DNA of 64,000 nucleotides from Pseudoxanthomonas sp. J35 (GTDB lineage Bacteria; Pseudomonadota; Gammaproteobacteria; Xanthomonadales; Xanthomonadaceae). The stretch covers positions 193 to 64,192 of the forward strand of contig NZ_AZVB01000021.1 in assembly GCF_000513995.1 (NCBI RefSeq), given 5' to 3'. The position numbers were made by a program, and so were the translations under genes. Below, piece after piece: positions 20,817 through 29,531 of the stretch (the first letter of the stretch is position 1; every line of letters begins with the position of its first letter). The notes beneath the pieces are model-generated. The model saw nothing but the letters and a program-made list of their open reading frames with translations. It was not told the DNA's origin and did no database searches.

Positions 20817-21412
20817 GCGGGGTCGGTGGTGCGGGCGGGGGCGCGGAGCAGGGTGGCCTGTTCGGTGCAGATCGCGTCGGGGACGACGTCCCAGTCGGCC
20901 GCCGCCAGCGCGGGTACCTGCTGGGTGGCGAAGCCGACGCCCACCAGCCAGGGCGGTGCGGCGCGGTCGCGACGGAACGCGAAGCTGCGATCGTACCAGC
21001 CGCCTCCCATGCCCAGCCGCTGGCCGCCCGCGTCGAAGCCCACCAGCGGCATCACCGCCAGCGACAGGGCCTCCGGCGGCAGGGCGGAAGACGGTTCGAC
21101 ATCGGGCTCGGGGATGCCGAAGCGGTTGGTCACCAGCGGGTCGCCGGAGCGCCAGGGCGCGAAGCGCAACCGGTCGCCATCGAGCACCGGCAGGCACCAG
21201 ACCAGTCCCGGCGGCAGGCCCATCTGCAGGACGTGCAGGCCGATCTCGCCGTCCATTGCCCAGTAGCCGGAGACGTAGCCTTCGCGCGGCAGGAAGGGCA
21301 GGGCGAGGATGCGCCGGGCCAGCGCCTCGGCCGCGGCGATGCGCACGGCAGCGGGCAGGGCGCGGCGGCGTTCGCGCAGTTCGCGGCGCAGCGAGGCGCG
21401 GTCCTGGATCAT
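20813..21412 (-). CDS. 5-formyltetrahydrofolate cycloligase
   Basis: 199 residues; uses ATP to convert 5-formyl-THF to 5,10-methenyl-THF. The N-terminal LRRELRERRRAL and the C-terminal GMGGGWYDRSFAF (the family GxGxGYYDR motif) are characteristic. It follows the 6S RNA gene on the same strand, the arrangement known for this gene (ygfA) in Escherichia coli and many other proteobacteria. The ATG at 21412 lies after the 6S terminator; a longer frame would run through the 6S RNA and is rejected. Confidence 0.94.
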
Positions 21413-21479
21413 CGGGTCGCGGCTGGGTGGCGGGAGGAGCGGCGCGCAGTGTCGCATACCGGCCACGTGCGCGCCCCGG

Positions 21480-21510
21480 AAAAGACAACGCCTCCCGCGG
21501 GGGAGGCGCT
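21480..21510 (-). terminator. Terminator after 6S RNA
   Basis: On the minus strand a 10-bp stem (AGCGCCTCCC with GGGAGGCGTT) closes a 4-base loop and is followed by GTCTTTT. It lies 10-40 bases after the inferred 6S RNA 3' end. Read-through would reach the cycloligase gene. Confidence 0.75.
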
Positions 21511-21521
21511 GCCTGGAAGAA

Positions 21522-21704
21522 TGGTTCTCCACCATGCCGATGCGGCGAAACGACCTTGAACCCGAGGTTCAAGTGGGAACGGTCGGAAACCTTCGGGCTT
21601 CCCGCTCATGGCGGACATGCACACCCGGCGTCGTCGCATCCCCGGTGTCGTTTTTAAGGGACAAGGCGAATGTTTTGCCAGCTGTCGAACACGGCAGAGA
21701 ACGC
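21522..21704 (-). ncRNA. ssrS: 6S RNA
   Basis: About 183 nt between zapA and the 5-formyl-THF cycloligase gene, the standard location for 6S RNA. The ends pair: TTCTCTGCCGTG near the 5' end with CATGGTGGAGAA near the 3' end gives 12 consecutive pairs including G-U. The 3' half contains CTTGAACC...GGGTTCAAGG, the well-conserved hairpin of gammaproteobacterial 6S RNA. A perfect TATAAT lies at 21711-21716 on the minus strand, seven bases before the inferred start. 6S RNA mimics an open promoter and binds sigma-70 RNA polymerase in stationary phase. The ends are estimated to within about five bases. Confidence 0.9.
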
Positions 21705-21710
21705 AGGTGG

Positions 21711-21716
21711 ATTATA
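21711..21716 (-). promoter_or_regulatory. -10 box of the 6S RNA promoter
   Basis: Consensus TATAAT on the minus strand, correctly spaced from the inferred 5' end at about 21704. No close match to TTGACA is seen at -35. Confidence 0.7.
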
Positions 21717-21816
21717 GCCGCCATCCATCCGCTGCCTAGTCTTTGCCGCGTGAGCGGCGAAGGAATCGGCAATGTCCGGTTCAGCGGCGCAAGACCCCGC
21801 CTATGGGCGGGCGCAT

Positions 21817-22122
21817 TCAGGCGGAGGTGGCGCCGAGCAGCCCGTCGAGGCGGCGGTTCAGCGTTTCCAGCGTGAGGGCCAGTTCACGCTGCTGCGCGTC
21901 GCGCTCCTGGCGCAGCTGCTGCAGTTCGTGGGCCAGGTTCAACGCCGCCAGCACGGCGACGCGGTCCAGCGCGACCATGCGGTTGTTGCCGCGCACCTCG
22001 CGCATGCGTGCGTCGAGCAGGCGCGCCGCGCCAAGCAGGCTGTCGCGTTCGTCGGCATGGACGCCGACGGTGTACTCGCGGTCGAGGATGCGGACGCTGA
22101 CCGGTTCGCTGGGGTTGCTCAC
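21817..22122 (-). CDS. zapA: Cell division protein ZapA
   Basis: 101 residues, starting with GTG (VSNPSEPVSVRILDREYTVG). The N-terminal beta part with EYTVGV and the long C-terminal helix (LNLAHELQQLRQERDAQQ onward) match ZapA, which cross-links FtsZ filaments at the division ring. The GTG overlaps the stop of the upstream coiled-coil gene in a GTGA junction. The neighbouring 6S RNA and cycloligase complete a conserved locus. Confidence 0.93.
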   Translation of the reverse strand: MSNPSEPVSVRILDREYTVGVHADERDSLLGAARLLDARMREVRGNNRMVALDRVAVLAALNLAHELQQLRQERDAQQRELALTLETLNRRLDGLLGATSA

Positions 22123-22343
22123 GTGTGCTGCTCCAGCGATTTCAGTCGCGCGATCATCGCCTCCACCCGCGAACGCGCCTGCTCGTTCTTGTTGAGCAGC
22201 TGGGCGCGCTCGGCGAACAGCTGCTCCTGCTGCTGGCGCAGGCTGCGGTTCTCGTCGGCCAGCCGCTGGCAGCGTTCGGCCAGCGCCTCGACCCGCGCGG
22301 CGAGGGCGCGGAGCTGGGCAATGGCGTCGGTGGAGGCATCCAT
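22119..22343 (-). CDS. Small coiled-coil protein, TIGR02449/ZapB-like
   Basis: 74 residues, almost all predicted heptad-repeat coiled coil (LRALAARVEALAERCQRLAD, then LRQQQEQLFAERAQLLNKN). Short proteins of this type sit directly upstream of zapA in xanthomonads and pseudomonads and resemble ZapB in length and character. A role in division-ring assembly is inferred from coupling to zapA. The ATG at 22343 was chosen; an earlier in-frame ATG adds ten residues. Confidence 0.85.
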   Translation of the reverse strand: MDASTDAIAQLRALAARVEALAERCQRLADENRSLRQQQEQLFAERAQLLNKNEQARSRVEAMIARLKSLEQHT

Positions 22344-22376
22344 GGCGGCCACGATAGGCAGCGCCCGGCGCACCGG

Positions 22377-24560
22377 TCAAGCGGGCGCGCCGGCGTCCAG
22401 CGCCGGCACCGGCGTGGCCCCGGAGAGGAAGGCCTGGCACTGGTCGCGGTCCATCGCCATGGCGATGTAGTGGCCCTGGACCTCGTCGCAGCCGTGCTCG
22501 CGCAGGAACTGCAGCTGGCCGGCCGTTTCCACGCCCTCGGCGACCACGGTCAGGTCCAGCGAGTGGCCCATGGCGATCACCGTACTGGTGATGGCCTCGT
22601 CGTCCGGGTTGTGGGTCAGGTCGCCGACGAACTCCTGGTCGATCTTCAGCGTGGTCAGCGGCAGGCGCTTGAGGTAGGCCAGCGAGGAGTAGCCGGTGCC
22701 GAAGTCGTCCACCGCCACGCCGACGCCCAGGTTGCGGCAGGCGTGCAGCACGCTGGCGCTGCGGCCGACGTTGGCCATGATCGCGCTCTCGGTCAGCTCC
22801 AGTTCCAGCTGGCCGGAAGCGACCCCGGTCTCGGCCAGGATCCGCGCCAGGGTGCCGGGCAGGTCGCCGCGCAGCAGCTGGATCGCCGAGACATTGACCG
22901 ACATGGTCATCGCCGGCAGCCCGGCCTCGCGCCAGTGGCGCAGGGTGGTGCAGGCCTCGCGCAGCACCCATTCGCCGATTTCCAGGATCAGCCCGGTGTC
23001 CTCGGCCAGCGGGATGAACTGCTCCGGCGGGATCACCCCGAACTCCGGGTTGTGCCAGCGCAGCAGGGCCTCGGCGCCGACCGGGCGTTCCCCGTGCAGC
23101 GACCAGCGCGGCTGGTAGACCAGGCGCAGCTCGCCGCGCTCGACCACCCGGCGCAGCAGGCCGGCGAGGGTGGCGCGGCGGCGGGTGGCCTCGTCCATCC
23201 GCGCCGAGTACAGCTGCCAGGTGCGACGGCCGGCGGCCTTGGCCTGGTACATCGCGGTGTCGGCGTGCTTGAGCAGTTCGGTCGGCACCTGGGCGTGGTC
23301 CGGGAACAGGCTGATGCCGATCGAGGGCGAGACGGTGATCTCGTGCTGCTCGTCCAGCGCCAGCGGCAGGGCGAAGGACTCGATCACCCGCTGCGCCACC
23401 TCGCCGGCGGCATCGGGCGAGGCCAGCCCCTCCAGCACCACGGTGAACTCGTCGCCGCCGAGGCGGGCCACCGTGTGCTGCGGGCCGACCGCGTGCTGCA
23501 CGCGTTCGGCCGCCGCGCGCAGGACCCGGTCGCCGACGGCGTGGCCGAGCGAGTCGTTGACGTCCTTGAAGCGGTCCAGGTCCAGGAACAGCACCGCCAC
23601 GTGCCCGCCCTCGCGGCGTGCCCGCACGATCGCCCGGGCCAGACGCTCGGACAGCAGCGAGCGGTTGGGCAGGCTGGTCAGCGCGTCGTAGTTGGCCAGG
23701 TAGCGCAGCTCCTGCTCGGCGCGCTTCTGCTCGGTGATGTCGCTGAGCACGACCACGTGGAAGCCGACCTCGCCGCCGGCATCGGCGATGACGTTGTGCT
23801 TGACGTGGCAGAGGATCTCCTCGCCGTCGCGGCGGGTCATCCACACGTTGCCCTGCCAGTGGCGGCGCTCCAGGTCCTGCTGCAGGCCGCCGTAGCGGCC
23901 CTGGCCGTGGTCGCTGTCGAGCATCGAGAACGGGCGGCCGAGCGCCTCGACGTCGCTGTAGCCGGTGATCTGGCTGAAGGCCGGGTTGACCGCGACGAAG
24001 TGCTGCTCGCGGTCGAGCACCGCCACCGCCTCGCTCATGCTGCGCAGCACCTCGCTGGCGATGCGGCGCTCGGCCTCGGCGTGGCGGCTGGAGGTGATGT
24101 CCAGGGCGGTACCGGCGAGCCGGCGCGGGCGGCCGCGCGCGTCGCGCTCGACCGTGCGGCCGTGGACCCGCATCCACACCCAGTTGCCGTTGCCTTCCGG
24201 GTCGACCCGGTGCTCGGAGGTGAACAGCGGTTCGTGGCCGCGCAGGTGCGCGCGCAGGCGCCGGCGCAGGAACAGGCGGTCGTGGGCGTGGACCCGCGGC
24301 AGTGGCACCATGCGGCTGGCCAGCACCAGGTCCTCGCCGGGCGCGTCGCCGCCTTCCTCGGCCTGCAGCAGGTGCAGCTCGCGGCGTTCCAGGTCGAAGT
24401 CCCAGAACTGTTCGCCGGATCCCCACAGCGCCACGGTCAGGTGGCCGGCGCGCGCGTGCAGCGCCTCGTAGCGGGCAAGGTGGCCGCTACGCCAGCGGAA
24501 GACGAGGAGCAGCACGGCGATCATGAGCGCCGCGGCCAGCGACATCAGCGCGGCGGTCAC
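22377..24560 (-). CDS. Membrane PAS-GGDEF-EAL cyclic-di-GMP protein
   Basis: About 727 residues. One N-terminal membrane helix (MSLAAALMIAVLLLVF) is followed by two PAS domains, the first ending in RLAGTALDIT and the second in VVVLSDITEQKRAE, then GGDEF and EAL domains. The cyclase loop is intact (RLGGDEFTVVLEG). The phosphodiesterase residues are also in place (AEALLRW, MSVNVSAIQL, LELTESA, VDDFGTGYSS, LKID, AEGVET), so either or both activities are possible. GTG at 24560 is taken as the start; ATG at 24545 is the alternative and no ribosome binding site settles it. It sits between the zapA pair and ygfB, which are closer neighbours in many gammaproteobacteria, so it looks inserted into the locus. 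Confidence 0.9.
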   Translation of the reverse strand: MTAALMSLAAALMIAVLLLVFRWRSGHLARYEALHARAGHLTVALWGSGEQFWDFDLERRELHLLQAEEGGDAPGEDLVLASRMVPLPRVHAHDRLFLRRRLRAHLRGHEPLFTSEHRVDPEGNGNWVWMRVHGRTVERDARGRPRRLAGTALDITSSRHAEAERRIASEVLRSMSEAVAVLDREQHFVAVNPAFSQITGYSDVEALGRPFSMLDSDHGQGRYGGLQQDLERRHWQGNVWMTRRDGEEILCHVKHNVIADAGGEVGFHVVVLSDITEQKRAEQELRYLANYDALTSLPNRSLLSERLARAIVRARREGGHVAVLFLDLDRFKDVNDSLGHAVGDRVLRAAAERVQHAVGPQHTVARLGGDEFTVVLEGLASPDAAGEVAQRVIESFALPLALDEQHEITVSPSIGISLFPDHAQVPTELLKHADTAMYQAKAAGRRTWQLYSARMDEATRRRATLAGLLRRVVERGELRLVYQPRWSLHGERPVGAEALLRWHNPEFGVIPPEQFIPLAEDTGLILEIGEWVLREACTTLRHWREAGLPAMTMSVNVSAIQLLRGDLPGTLARILAETGVASGQLELELTESAIMANVGRSASVLHACRNLGVGVAVDDFGTGYSSLAYLKRLPLTTLKIDQEFVGDLTHNPDDEAITSTVIAMGHSLDLTVVAEGVETAGQLQFLREHGCDEVQGHYIAMAMDRDQCQAFLSGATPVPALDAGAPA

Positions 24561-24724
24561 GGATGGCCGCTCCGGCGGGGTCCTGCCTTGCGGGTGCGCG
24601 CAACGACGTCGGACGGCATGGGCAGCGGCTGGATGGGCTGTCCGGTCGAGTGTACATGCACCGGGAACGCCTACAAGCGGCGGGGCGGTACACTTGGGAG
24701 CCCGCCCCCGCCGCGATTCCGCCC

Positions 24725-25273
24725 ATGCCCGATCTGCCCGCACCCGCCGAGGTCGCCCGAGCCAGCCAGGCGCTGGGCCTGGCCGCCACCGCCCCGGAAC
24801 TGCACGGCGCCCTGTGCGGCTGGCTGGCCGGTGGCGGCGAGGACAGTCCCGCCTGGGTAGGCAAGGTCATGGCCGACGCGGCGGTCCCGCCGGCGCCGGC
24901 CGGTGGCGCCCTGGAGCAGCTGCGCCAGGCCACCGTGGCCCAGATCGACGACGGCGAGTTCTCCTTCCAGCTGCTGCTGGGCGAGGACGAGCTGCCGCTG
25001 CGCGAGCGCGCGCAGGCCCTGTTCGACTGGTGCCGCAGCTTCCTCGGCGGCTTCGGCCTGGCCGCCGGCGCGCAGCCGCCGCTGTCGGAGGAGGGCAACG
25101 AGGCACTGAACGACCTCGGCCGCCTGGCCGCCGCCAGCGTGCTGGAGATCGACGAGGACGAGGAAGAGGACGAATCCGCCCTGTCCGAGCTGGAGGAGTT
25201 CGTCCGCGTCGCCGTGCTGCTGCTGCATGGCGACTGCGTGCTGGGACCCCGCCACCGCCGCACCCTCAACTGA
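24725..25273 (+). CDS. UPF0149 (YgfB/YecA-like) protein
   Basis: 182 residues, helical, with LHGALCGWLAGGGED near the start, WCRSFLGGFGLA in the middle and an acidic stretch EIDEDEEEDESALSE before the C-terminal helix. It matches the YgfB family, which precedes pepP in many gammaproteobacteria. Its role is poorly defined; in Pseudomonas YgfB has been linked to regulation of ampDh3 and beta-lactam tolerance. pepP starts four bases after its stop. The 164-bp gap upstream is divergent with the GGDEF-EAL gene. Confidence 0.9.
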   Translation: MPDLPAPAEVARASQALGLAATAPELHGALCGWLAGGGEDSPAWVGKVMADAAVPPAPAGGALEQLRQATVAQIDDGEFSFQLLLGEDELPLRERAQALFDWCRSFLGGFGLAAGAQPPLSEEGNEALNDLGRLAAASVLEIDEDEEEDESALSELEEFVRVAVLLLHGDCVLGPRHRRTLN

Positions 25274-25277
25274 CCGC

Positions 25278-26606
25278 ATGCTCCGCTCGATCACCGGCAT
25301 CACCAGCGCCGAGTTCGCCCGCCGCCGCCGCCAGCTGATGCGCATGGCCGGCGAGGACGCCATCCTGGTCCTGCCCGCCGCGCCGGTGCGCGTGCGCAGC
25401 CACGACACCCACTACCCGTACCGCCAGGATTCCGATTTCTGGTACCTGTGCGGCTTCCCCGAACCGGAAGCGGTGCTGGTGCTGGTGCCCGGGCGCAAGC
25501 ACGGCGAGGCGCTGCTGTTCTGCCGCGAGCGCGACCCGGAACGCGAGGGCTGGGACGGCCCGCGCTTCGGCCAGGAGGGCGCCGTATCGGTGTTCGGCAT
25601 GGACGACGCCTACCCCATCGACGACCTCGACGAGATCCTGCCGGGCCTGCTCGAAGGCCGCAGCCGGGTCTACTACCACTTCGGCCGCGACGCGGAGTTC
25701 GACCTCAAGCTGATCGGCTGGGTCAACCGCGTGCGCGCGCAGGTGCGGCATGGCGCGCAGCCGCCGCACGAGTTCCTCGAGCTGGGCCACCTGCTGCACG
25801 AACAGCGCCTGTTCAAGTCGCGCGACGAGCTGCGGCTGATGGAGAAGGCCGCAGCGATCAGCGTGCGCGCCCACCAGGCGGCGATGCGCGCGGTCCGCCC
25901 GGGGATCGCCGAATACGAACTGCAGGCCGAGCTGGAGCGCGTGTTCCGCGCCGCCGACGCCTGGCCGGCCTACGGCAGCATCGTCGGGGCCGGCGCCAAC
26001 GGCTGCGTGCTGCACTACGTGGCCAACAACGGCAAGGTCCGCGATGGCGACCTGGTCCTGATCGACGCCGGCGCCGAGTACCGCAACTACGCCGCCGACA
26101 TCACCCGCACCTTCCCGGCCAACGGCCGCTTCACGAAGGAGCAGCGCGCGCTGCACGACCTGGTCGGCGCGGCGCAGGCCGCGGCGCTGGCGCAGGTCCG
26201 CCCGGGCGTGCCTTACGAGGCGATCCACGAGGCCGCGGTGCGGACGCTGACCGAAGGGCTGCTCGGCCTGGGCCTGCTCAAGGGCAGCCTGGAGAAGAAC
26301 ATCGCCGAGGGCCACTACCGGCGCTACTACCGGCACAAGAGCGGCCACTGGCTGGGCCTGGACGTGCACGACGTGGGCGACTACCGCATCGATGGCCAGT
26401 CGCGCCTGCTCGAGCCGGGGATGGTCCTGACCATCGAGCCGGGCCTGTACATCCCGCCAGACGACACCACCGTGGCGGCGAAATGGCGCGGCATCGGCAT
26501 CCGCACCGAGGACGACGTGCTGGTCACCGGCGACGGCCATCGCGTGCTGACCGAAGGCCTGGCCCGCTCGGCCGACGAGATCGAAGCGTTCATGGCGCAG
26601 GCCTGA
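25278..26606 (+). CDS. pepP: Xaa-Pro aminopeptidase
   Basis: 442-residue M24B metallopeptidase that removes N-terminal residues preceding proline. The creatinase-like N-terminal domain (DSDFWYLCGFPEPEAVLVL) is followed by the pita-bread catalytic domain with the five metal ligands: Asp in IDAGAEYRNYAADITRTF (two), His in GHWLGLDVHD, Glu in TIEPGLYIPP and Glu in RTEDDVLV. The start at 25278 follows ygfB in a tight operon. The ubiH/ubiI genes that often follow in Escherichia coli are replaced here by a CoA transferase after 273 bp. Confidence 0.96.
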   Translation: MLRSITGITSAEFARRRRQLMRMAGEDAILVLPAAPVRVRSHDTHYPYRQDSDFWYLCGFPEPEAVLVLVPGRKHGEALLFCRERDPEREGWDGPRFGQEGAVSVFGMDDAYPIDDLDEILPGLLEGRSRVYYHFGRDAEFDLKLIGWVNRVRAQVRHGAQPPHEFLELGHLLHEQRLFKSRDELRLMEKAAAISVRAHQAAMRAVRPGIAEYELQAELERVFRAADAWPAYGSIVGAGANGCVLHYVANNGKVRDGDLVLIDAGAEYRNYAADITRTFPANGRFTKEQRALHDLVGAAQAAALAQVRPGVPYEAIHEAAVRTLTEGLLGLGLLKGSLEKNIAEGHYRRYYRHKSGHWLGLDVHDVGDYRIDGQSRLLEPGMVLTIEPGLYIPPDDTTVAAKWRGIGIRTEDDVLVTGDGHRVLTEGLARSADEIEAFMAQA

Positions 26607-26846
26607 GCCGCGCGCTGCGCGGCCGGCCCTGTACCGGCTGCCAGGGGAGCCACCTCTGCCGTCGCCGTGCCCGCGCGGGGCCGGGCAGGCCGGTCATGGA
26701 CGGGCGGGATGACGCTGGCCGCCCGCCCCCGGCGCCCGCAAGGACGACCGTGGCCAAAGTGGCGCATATCTTCCGCTGCAGTGCAATACGCCGAAGATCG
26801 AACGTCCAACCGGGCGCGCGCTCACGGCCGCGGTCCCCCGGCCCGC

Positions 26847-26852
26847 TAAAAT
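26847..26852 (+). promoter_or_regulatory. Putative -10 box of the CoA-transferase gene
   Basis: TAAAAT (one mismatch to TATAAT) 27 bases before the ATG at 26880. No clear -35 box. The rest of the 273-bp gap after pepP shows only GC-rich short palindromes. Confidence 0.4.
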
Positions 26853-26879
26853 GCGCTGTTTCCCCCGACTGCAGCAGCA

Positions 26880-28391
26880 ATGAACGACAGGATCGCCCAC
26901 GCGGGGCTCGCCGCGAAGCTCATGCCCGCCGAACAGGCCGCCACGCTGATCGAACCGGGCATGTCGGTGGGGATGAGCGGGTTCACCGGCGCCGGCTACC
27001 CTAAAGCGGTGCCGCTGGCCCTGGCCCACCGCATCGCCGCCGCCCAGGATCGTGGCGAGTCCTTCGCCCTGCGCATCCTCACCGGCGCCTCCACCGCGCC
27101 GGAACTCGACGGCGCCCTCGCGCGCGCCGGCGGCATCGACTTCCGCCTGCCGTACCAGTCCGACCCGGACCTGCGCGCGCGCATCAACGGCGGCCAGATC
27201 GAGTACATGGACATCCACCTGGGCCACGTCGCCCAGTACACCTGGTTCGGCTTCCTCGGCAAGATCGACGTGGCGGTGATCGAAGTCACCGCGATCCTGC
27301 CCGACGGCCGCCTGGTGCCCTCCACCTCGGTGGGCAACAACAAGACCTGGCTGGACCTGGCCGAGAAGGTGATCATCGAGGTCAACCACCGCCAGCCGAT
27401 GGGCCTGGACGGGATGCACGACATCTACTACGGCACCGCGTTGCCGCCGGCGCGCAAGCCGATCCCGCTGACCTCCCCCGGTGACCGCATCGGCGAGCCG
27501 TACCTCAAGGTCGACCTGGACAAGGTCGTGGCCGTGGTCGAGACCGACGCACCGGACCGCATCGGCCGCTTCACCCCGCCGGACGAGACCTCCAGGCGCA
27601 TCGCCGGCCACCTGGTGGAGTTCTTCCGCCACGAGATCCGCGCCGGGCGCCTGGGCGAGCACCTGCTGCCGCTGCAGTCGGGCGTGGGCAACATCGCCAA
27701 TGCGGTGCTGGCTGGCCTGCACGAGGGCGGCTTCCGCGGCCTGACCGCGTTCACCGAGGTGATCCAGGACGGCATGCTGGAGCTGATCGGCAACGGCACG
27801 ATCGACATGGCCTCGGCGACCTCGTTCTCGCTCAGCCCGGAGGGCGTGGAGGAGTTCGTCCGCAACATCGACCTGTACCGCAGGAAGATCGTGCTGCGCC
27901 CGCAGGAAATCTCCAACCACGCCGAACTGGTGCGCCGCCTCGGCTGCATCGCCATGAACGGGATGGTCGAGGCCGACCTGTACGGCAACGTCAATTCCAC
28001 CCACGTGGCCGGCACCAGCATCATCAACGGCATCGGCGGTTCGGGCGACTTCGCCCGCAACGGCTTCATGTCCTGCTTCGTCACCCCGAGCACGGCCAAG
28101 AACGGCGCGATCTCGGCCTTCGTGCCGATGGTCAGCCACGTCGACCACACCGAGCACGACGTGGCGGTGCTGGTCAGCGAACAGGGCCTGGCGGACCTGC
28201 GCGGGCTGTCGCCGAAGCAGCGCGCCAGGCAGATCATCGCCAACTGCGCGCACCCGGACTACCGGCCGATGCTGCAGGACTACTTCGATCGCGCCCTGCG
28301 CGACAGCAAGGGCCGGCACACCCCGCACCTGCTGGCCGAGGCGCTGTCCTGGCACCAGCGCTATCTCGACACCGGCACCATGCGCGCATGA
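26880..28391 (+). CDS. Acetyl-CoA hydrolase/succinyl-CoA:acetate CoA-transferase
   Basis: 503 residues of the class I CoA-transferase Cat1/AarC group. Features are GMSVGMSGFTGAGYPKAVP at the start, the catalytic glutamate in LTAFTEVIQDGM, the glycine-rich QSGVGNIANAV and the C-terminal GLADLRGLSPKQRA. Members move CoA between succinate and acetate, or hydrolyse acetyl-CoA slowly. They serve acetate use or a modified citric acid cycle; which applies here is not visible. A terminator and a REP pair follow directly. Confidence 0.92.
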   Translation: MNDRIAHAGLAAKLMPAEQAATLIEPGMSVGMSGFTGAGYPKAVPLALAHRIAAAQDRGESFALRILTGASTAPELDGALARAGGIDFRLPYQSDPDLRARINGGQIEYMDIHLGHVAQYTWFGFLGKIDVAVIEVTAILPDGRLVPSTSVGNNKTWLDLAEKVIIEVNHRQPMGLDGMHDIYYGTALPPARKPIPLTSPGDRIGEPYLKVDLDKVVAVVETDAPDRIGRFTPPDETSRRIAGHLVEFFRHEIRAGRLGEHLLPLQSGVGNIANAVLAGLHEGGFRGLTAFTEVIQDGMLELIGNGTIDMASATSFSLSPEGVEEFVRNIDLYRRKIVLRPQEISNHAELVRRLGCIAMNGMVEADLYGNVNSTHVAGTSIINGIGGSGDFARNGFMSCFVTPSTAKNGAISAFVPMVSHVDHTEHDVAVLVSEQGLADLRGLSPKQRARQIIANCAHPDYRPMLQDYFDRALRDSKGRHTPHLLAEALSWHQRYLDTGTMRA

Positions 28392-28396
28392 AGAAA

Positions 28397-28424
28397 GGGG
28401 AGCGGTAACGCTCCCCCTTCCTTT
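28397..28424 (+). terminator. Terminator of the CoA-transferase gene
   Basis: An 8-bp stem GGGGAGCG / CGCTCCCC with a GTAA loop (28397-28416), then CTTCCTTT. It starts six bases after the stop codon. Confidence 0.65.
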
Positions 28425-28506
28425 GTGGGGCGGGGCTTGCCCCGCTGTTTTCTCTTCCGGGTGCCCGGCCTGGCCAGGCGGGGGAGCGGGGCGAGCCCCG
28501 CTCTAC
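28425..28506. repeat. Inverted pair of GTAG-type REP palindromes
   Basis: The + unit at 28425-28446 has a degenerate head (GTGGGG for GTAGAG) before CGGGGCTTGCCCCG. The reverse unit at 28484-28506 is GAGCGGGGCGAGCCCCGCTC ending in TAC. They fill the gap between the convergent CoA-transferase and cysK genes. Confidence 0.85.
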
Positions 28507-28517
28507 GGGGACCGCGC

Positions 28518-29477
28518 TCAGCCGAGCGAAGCCAGCCACTCGTCGTCCGAGCCCTCGTTGACGCCTTCGAACAGCGGTGTGGAGAAGTAGCGCTCGCCGG
28601 TATCCGGCAGCACCGCCAGCAGCACCGAGCCTTCCGGCGCGTCGGCGGCGACCTTCAGCGCCGCCGCCACGGTGGCGCCGGCGGAGATGCCGACGAAGAT
28701 GCCTTCCTCGGCGGCCAGGCGGCGCGCGGTGGCGATGGCCTCGTCGTCGGTGACGCCGAGGATCTGGTCGGCGACCTCGCGGTTGAGCACGGCCGGGACG
28801 AAGTCCGGGGTCCAGCCCTGCACCTTGTGCGGCTTCCACTCGCCGCCGGCGAGCAGCGAGGCGTTGGCCGGCTCGGCCGCGGTGATCTTCACTTCCGGAC
28901 GCGCCACCCGCAGCACCTCGCCGACGCCGGTCAACGTGCCGCCGGTGCCCCAGCCGCTGACGAAGTGGTCGAGGCGGCGGCCGGCGAAGTCGCGCAGGAT
29001 CTCGGCGGCGGTGGTCTGGCGGTGGTAGGCCGGGTTGGCCGGGTTCTCGAACTGGCGGGCCAGGAACCAGCCGTGCTTCTTCGCCAGCTCCTCGGCCTTG
29101 CGCACCATGCCGCTGCCGCGCTCGGCGGCCGGGGTCAGGATCACCTTGCCGCCGTAGGCGCGGATCAGCTTGCGGCGCTCGACCGAGAAGGTCTCGACCA
29201 TGGTCGCCACGAACTTGTAGCCGCGCGCCGCGGCCACCGCGGCCAGGGCCACGCCGGTGTTGCCCGAGGTGGCCTCGACGATGGTGTCGCCGGGCTTGAG
29301 CAGGCCCTTGGCCTCGGCGTCGAGCACGATCGCCAGGGCCAGGCGGTCCTTGACCGAACCGGCGGGGTTGAACGCCTCGACCTTGGCGTACAGCTCCACG
29401 TGCGCGGGCGCGACGCGGTGCAGCTTGACGACCGGGGTGCGGCCGATGGTGTCGAGGATGCTGTCGTAGATGGCCAT
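28518..29477 (-). CDS. cysK: O-acetylserine sulfhydrylase (cysteine synthase)
   Basis: 319-residue PLP enzyme, fold type II, that makes cysteine from O-acetylserine and sulfide. The cofactor lysine is in NPAGSVKDRLAL, the phosphate-binding loop is TSGNTGVALAAVAA, and SGWGTGGTLTGVGEVLR and GISAGATVAAAL follow. This is the CysK pattern; CysM cannot be fully excluded. It follows cobA on the minus strand with a 54-bp gap, so the two are probably cotranscribed from the cysB-cobA intergenic region. Confidence 0.94.
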   Translation of the reverse strand: MAIYDSILDTIGRTPVVKLHRVAPAHVELYAKVEAFNPAGSVKDRLALAIVLDAEAKGLLKPGDTIVEATSGNTGVALAAVAAARGYKFVATMVETFSVERRKLIRAYGGKVILTPAAERGSGMVRKAEELAKKHGWFLARQFENPANPAYHRQTTAAEILRDFAGRRLDHFVSGWGTGGTLTGVGEVLRVARPEVKITAAEPANASLLAGGEWKPHKVQGWTPDFVPAVLNREVADQILGVTDDEAIATARRLAAEEGIFVGISAGATVAAALKVAADAPEGSVLLAVLPDTGERYFSTPLFEGVNEGSDDEWLASLG

Positions 29478-29531
29478 GGGATGTTTCCGTGTTCCGTGGA
29501 AGTCGGGGATGTGGAAGGCAGTACGGGGGTT

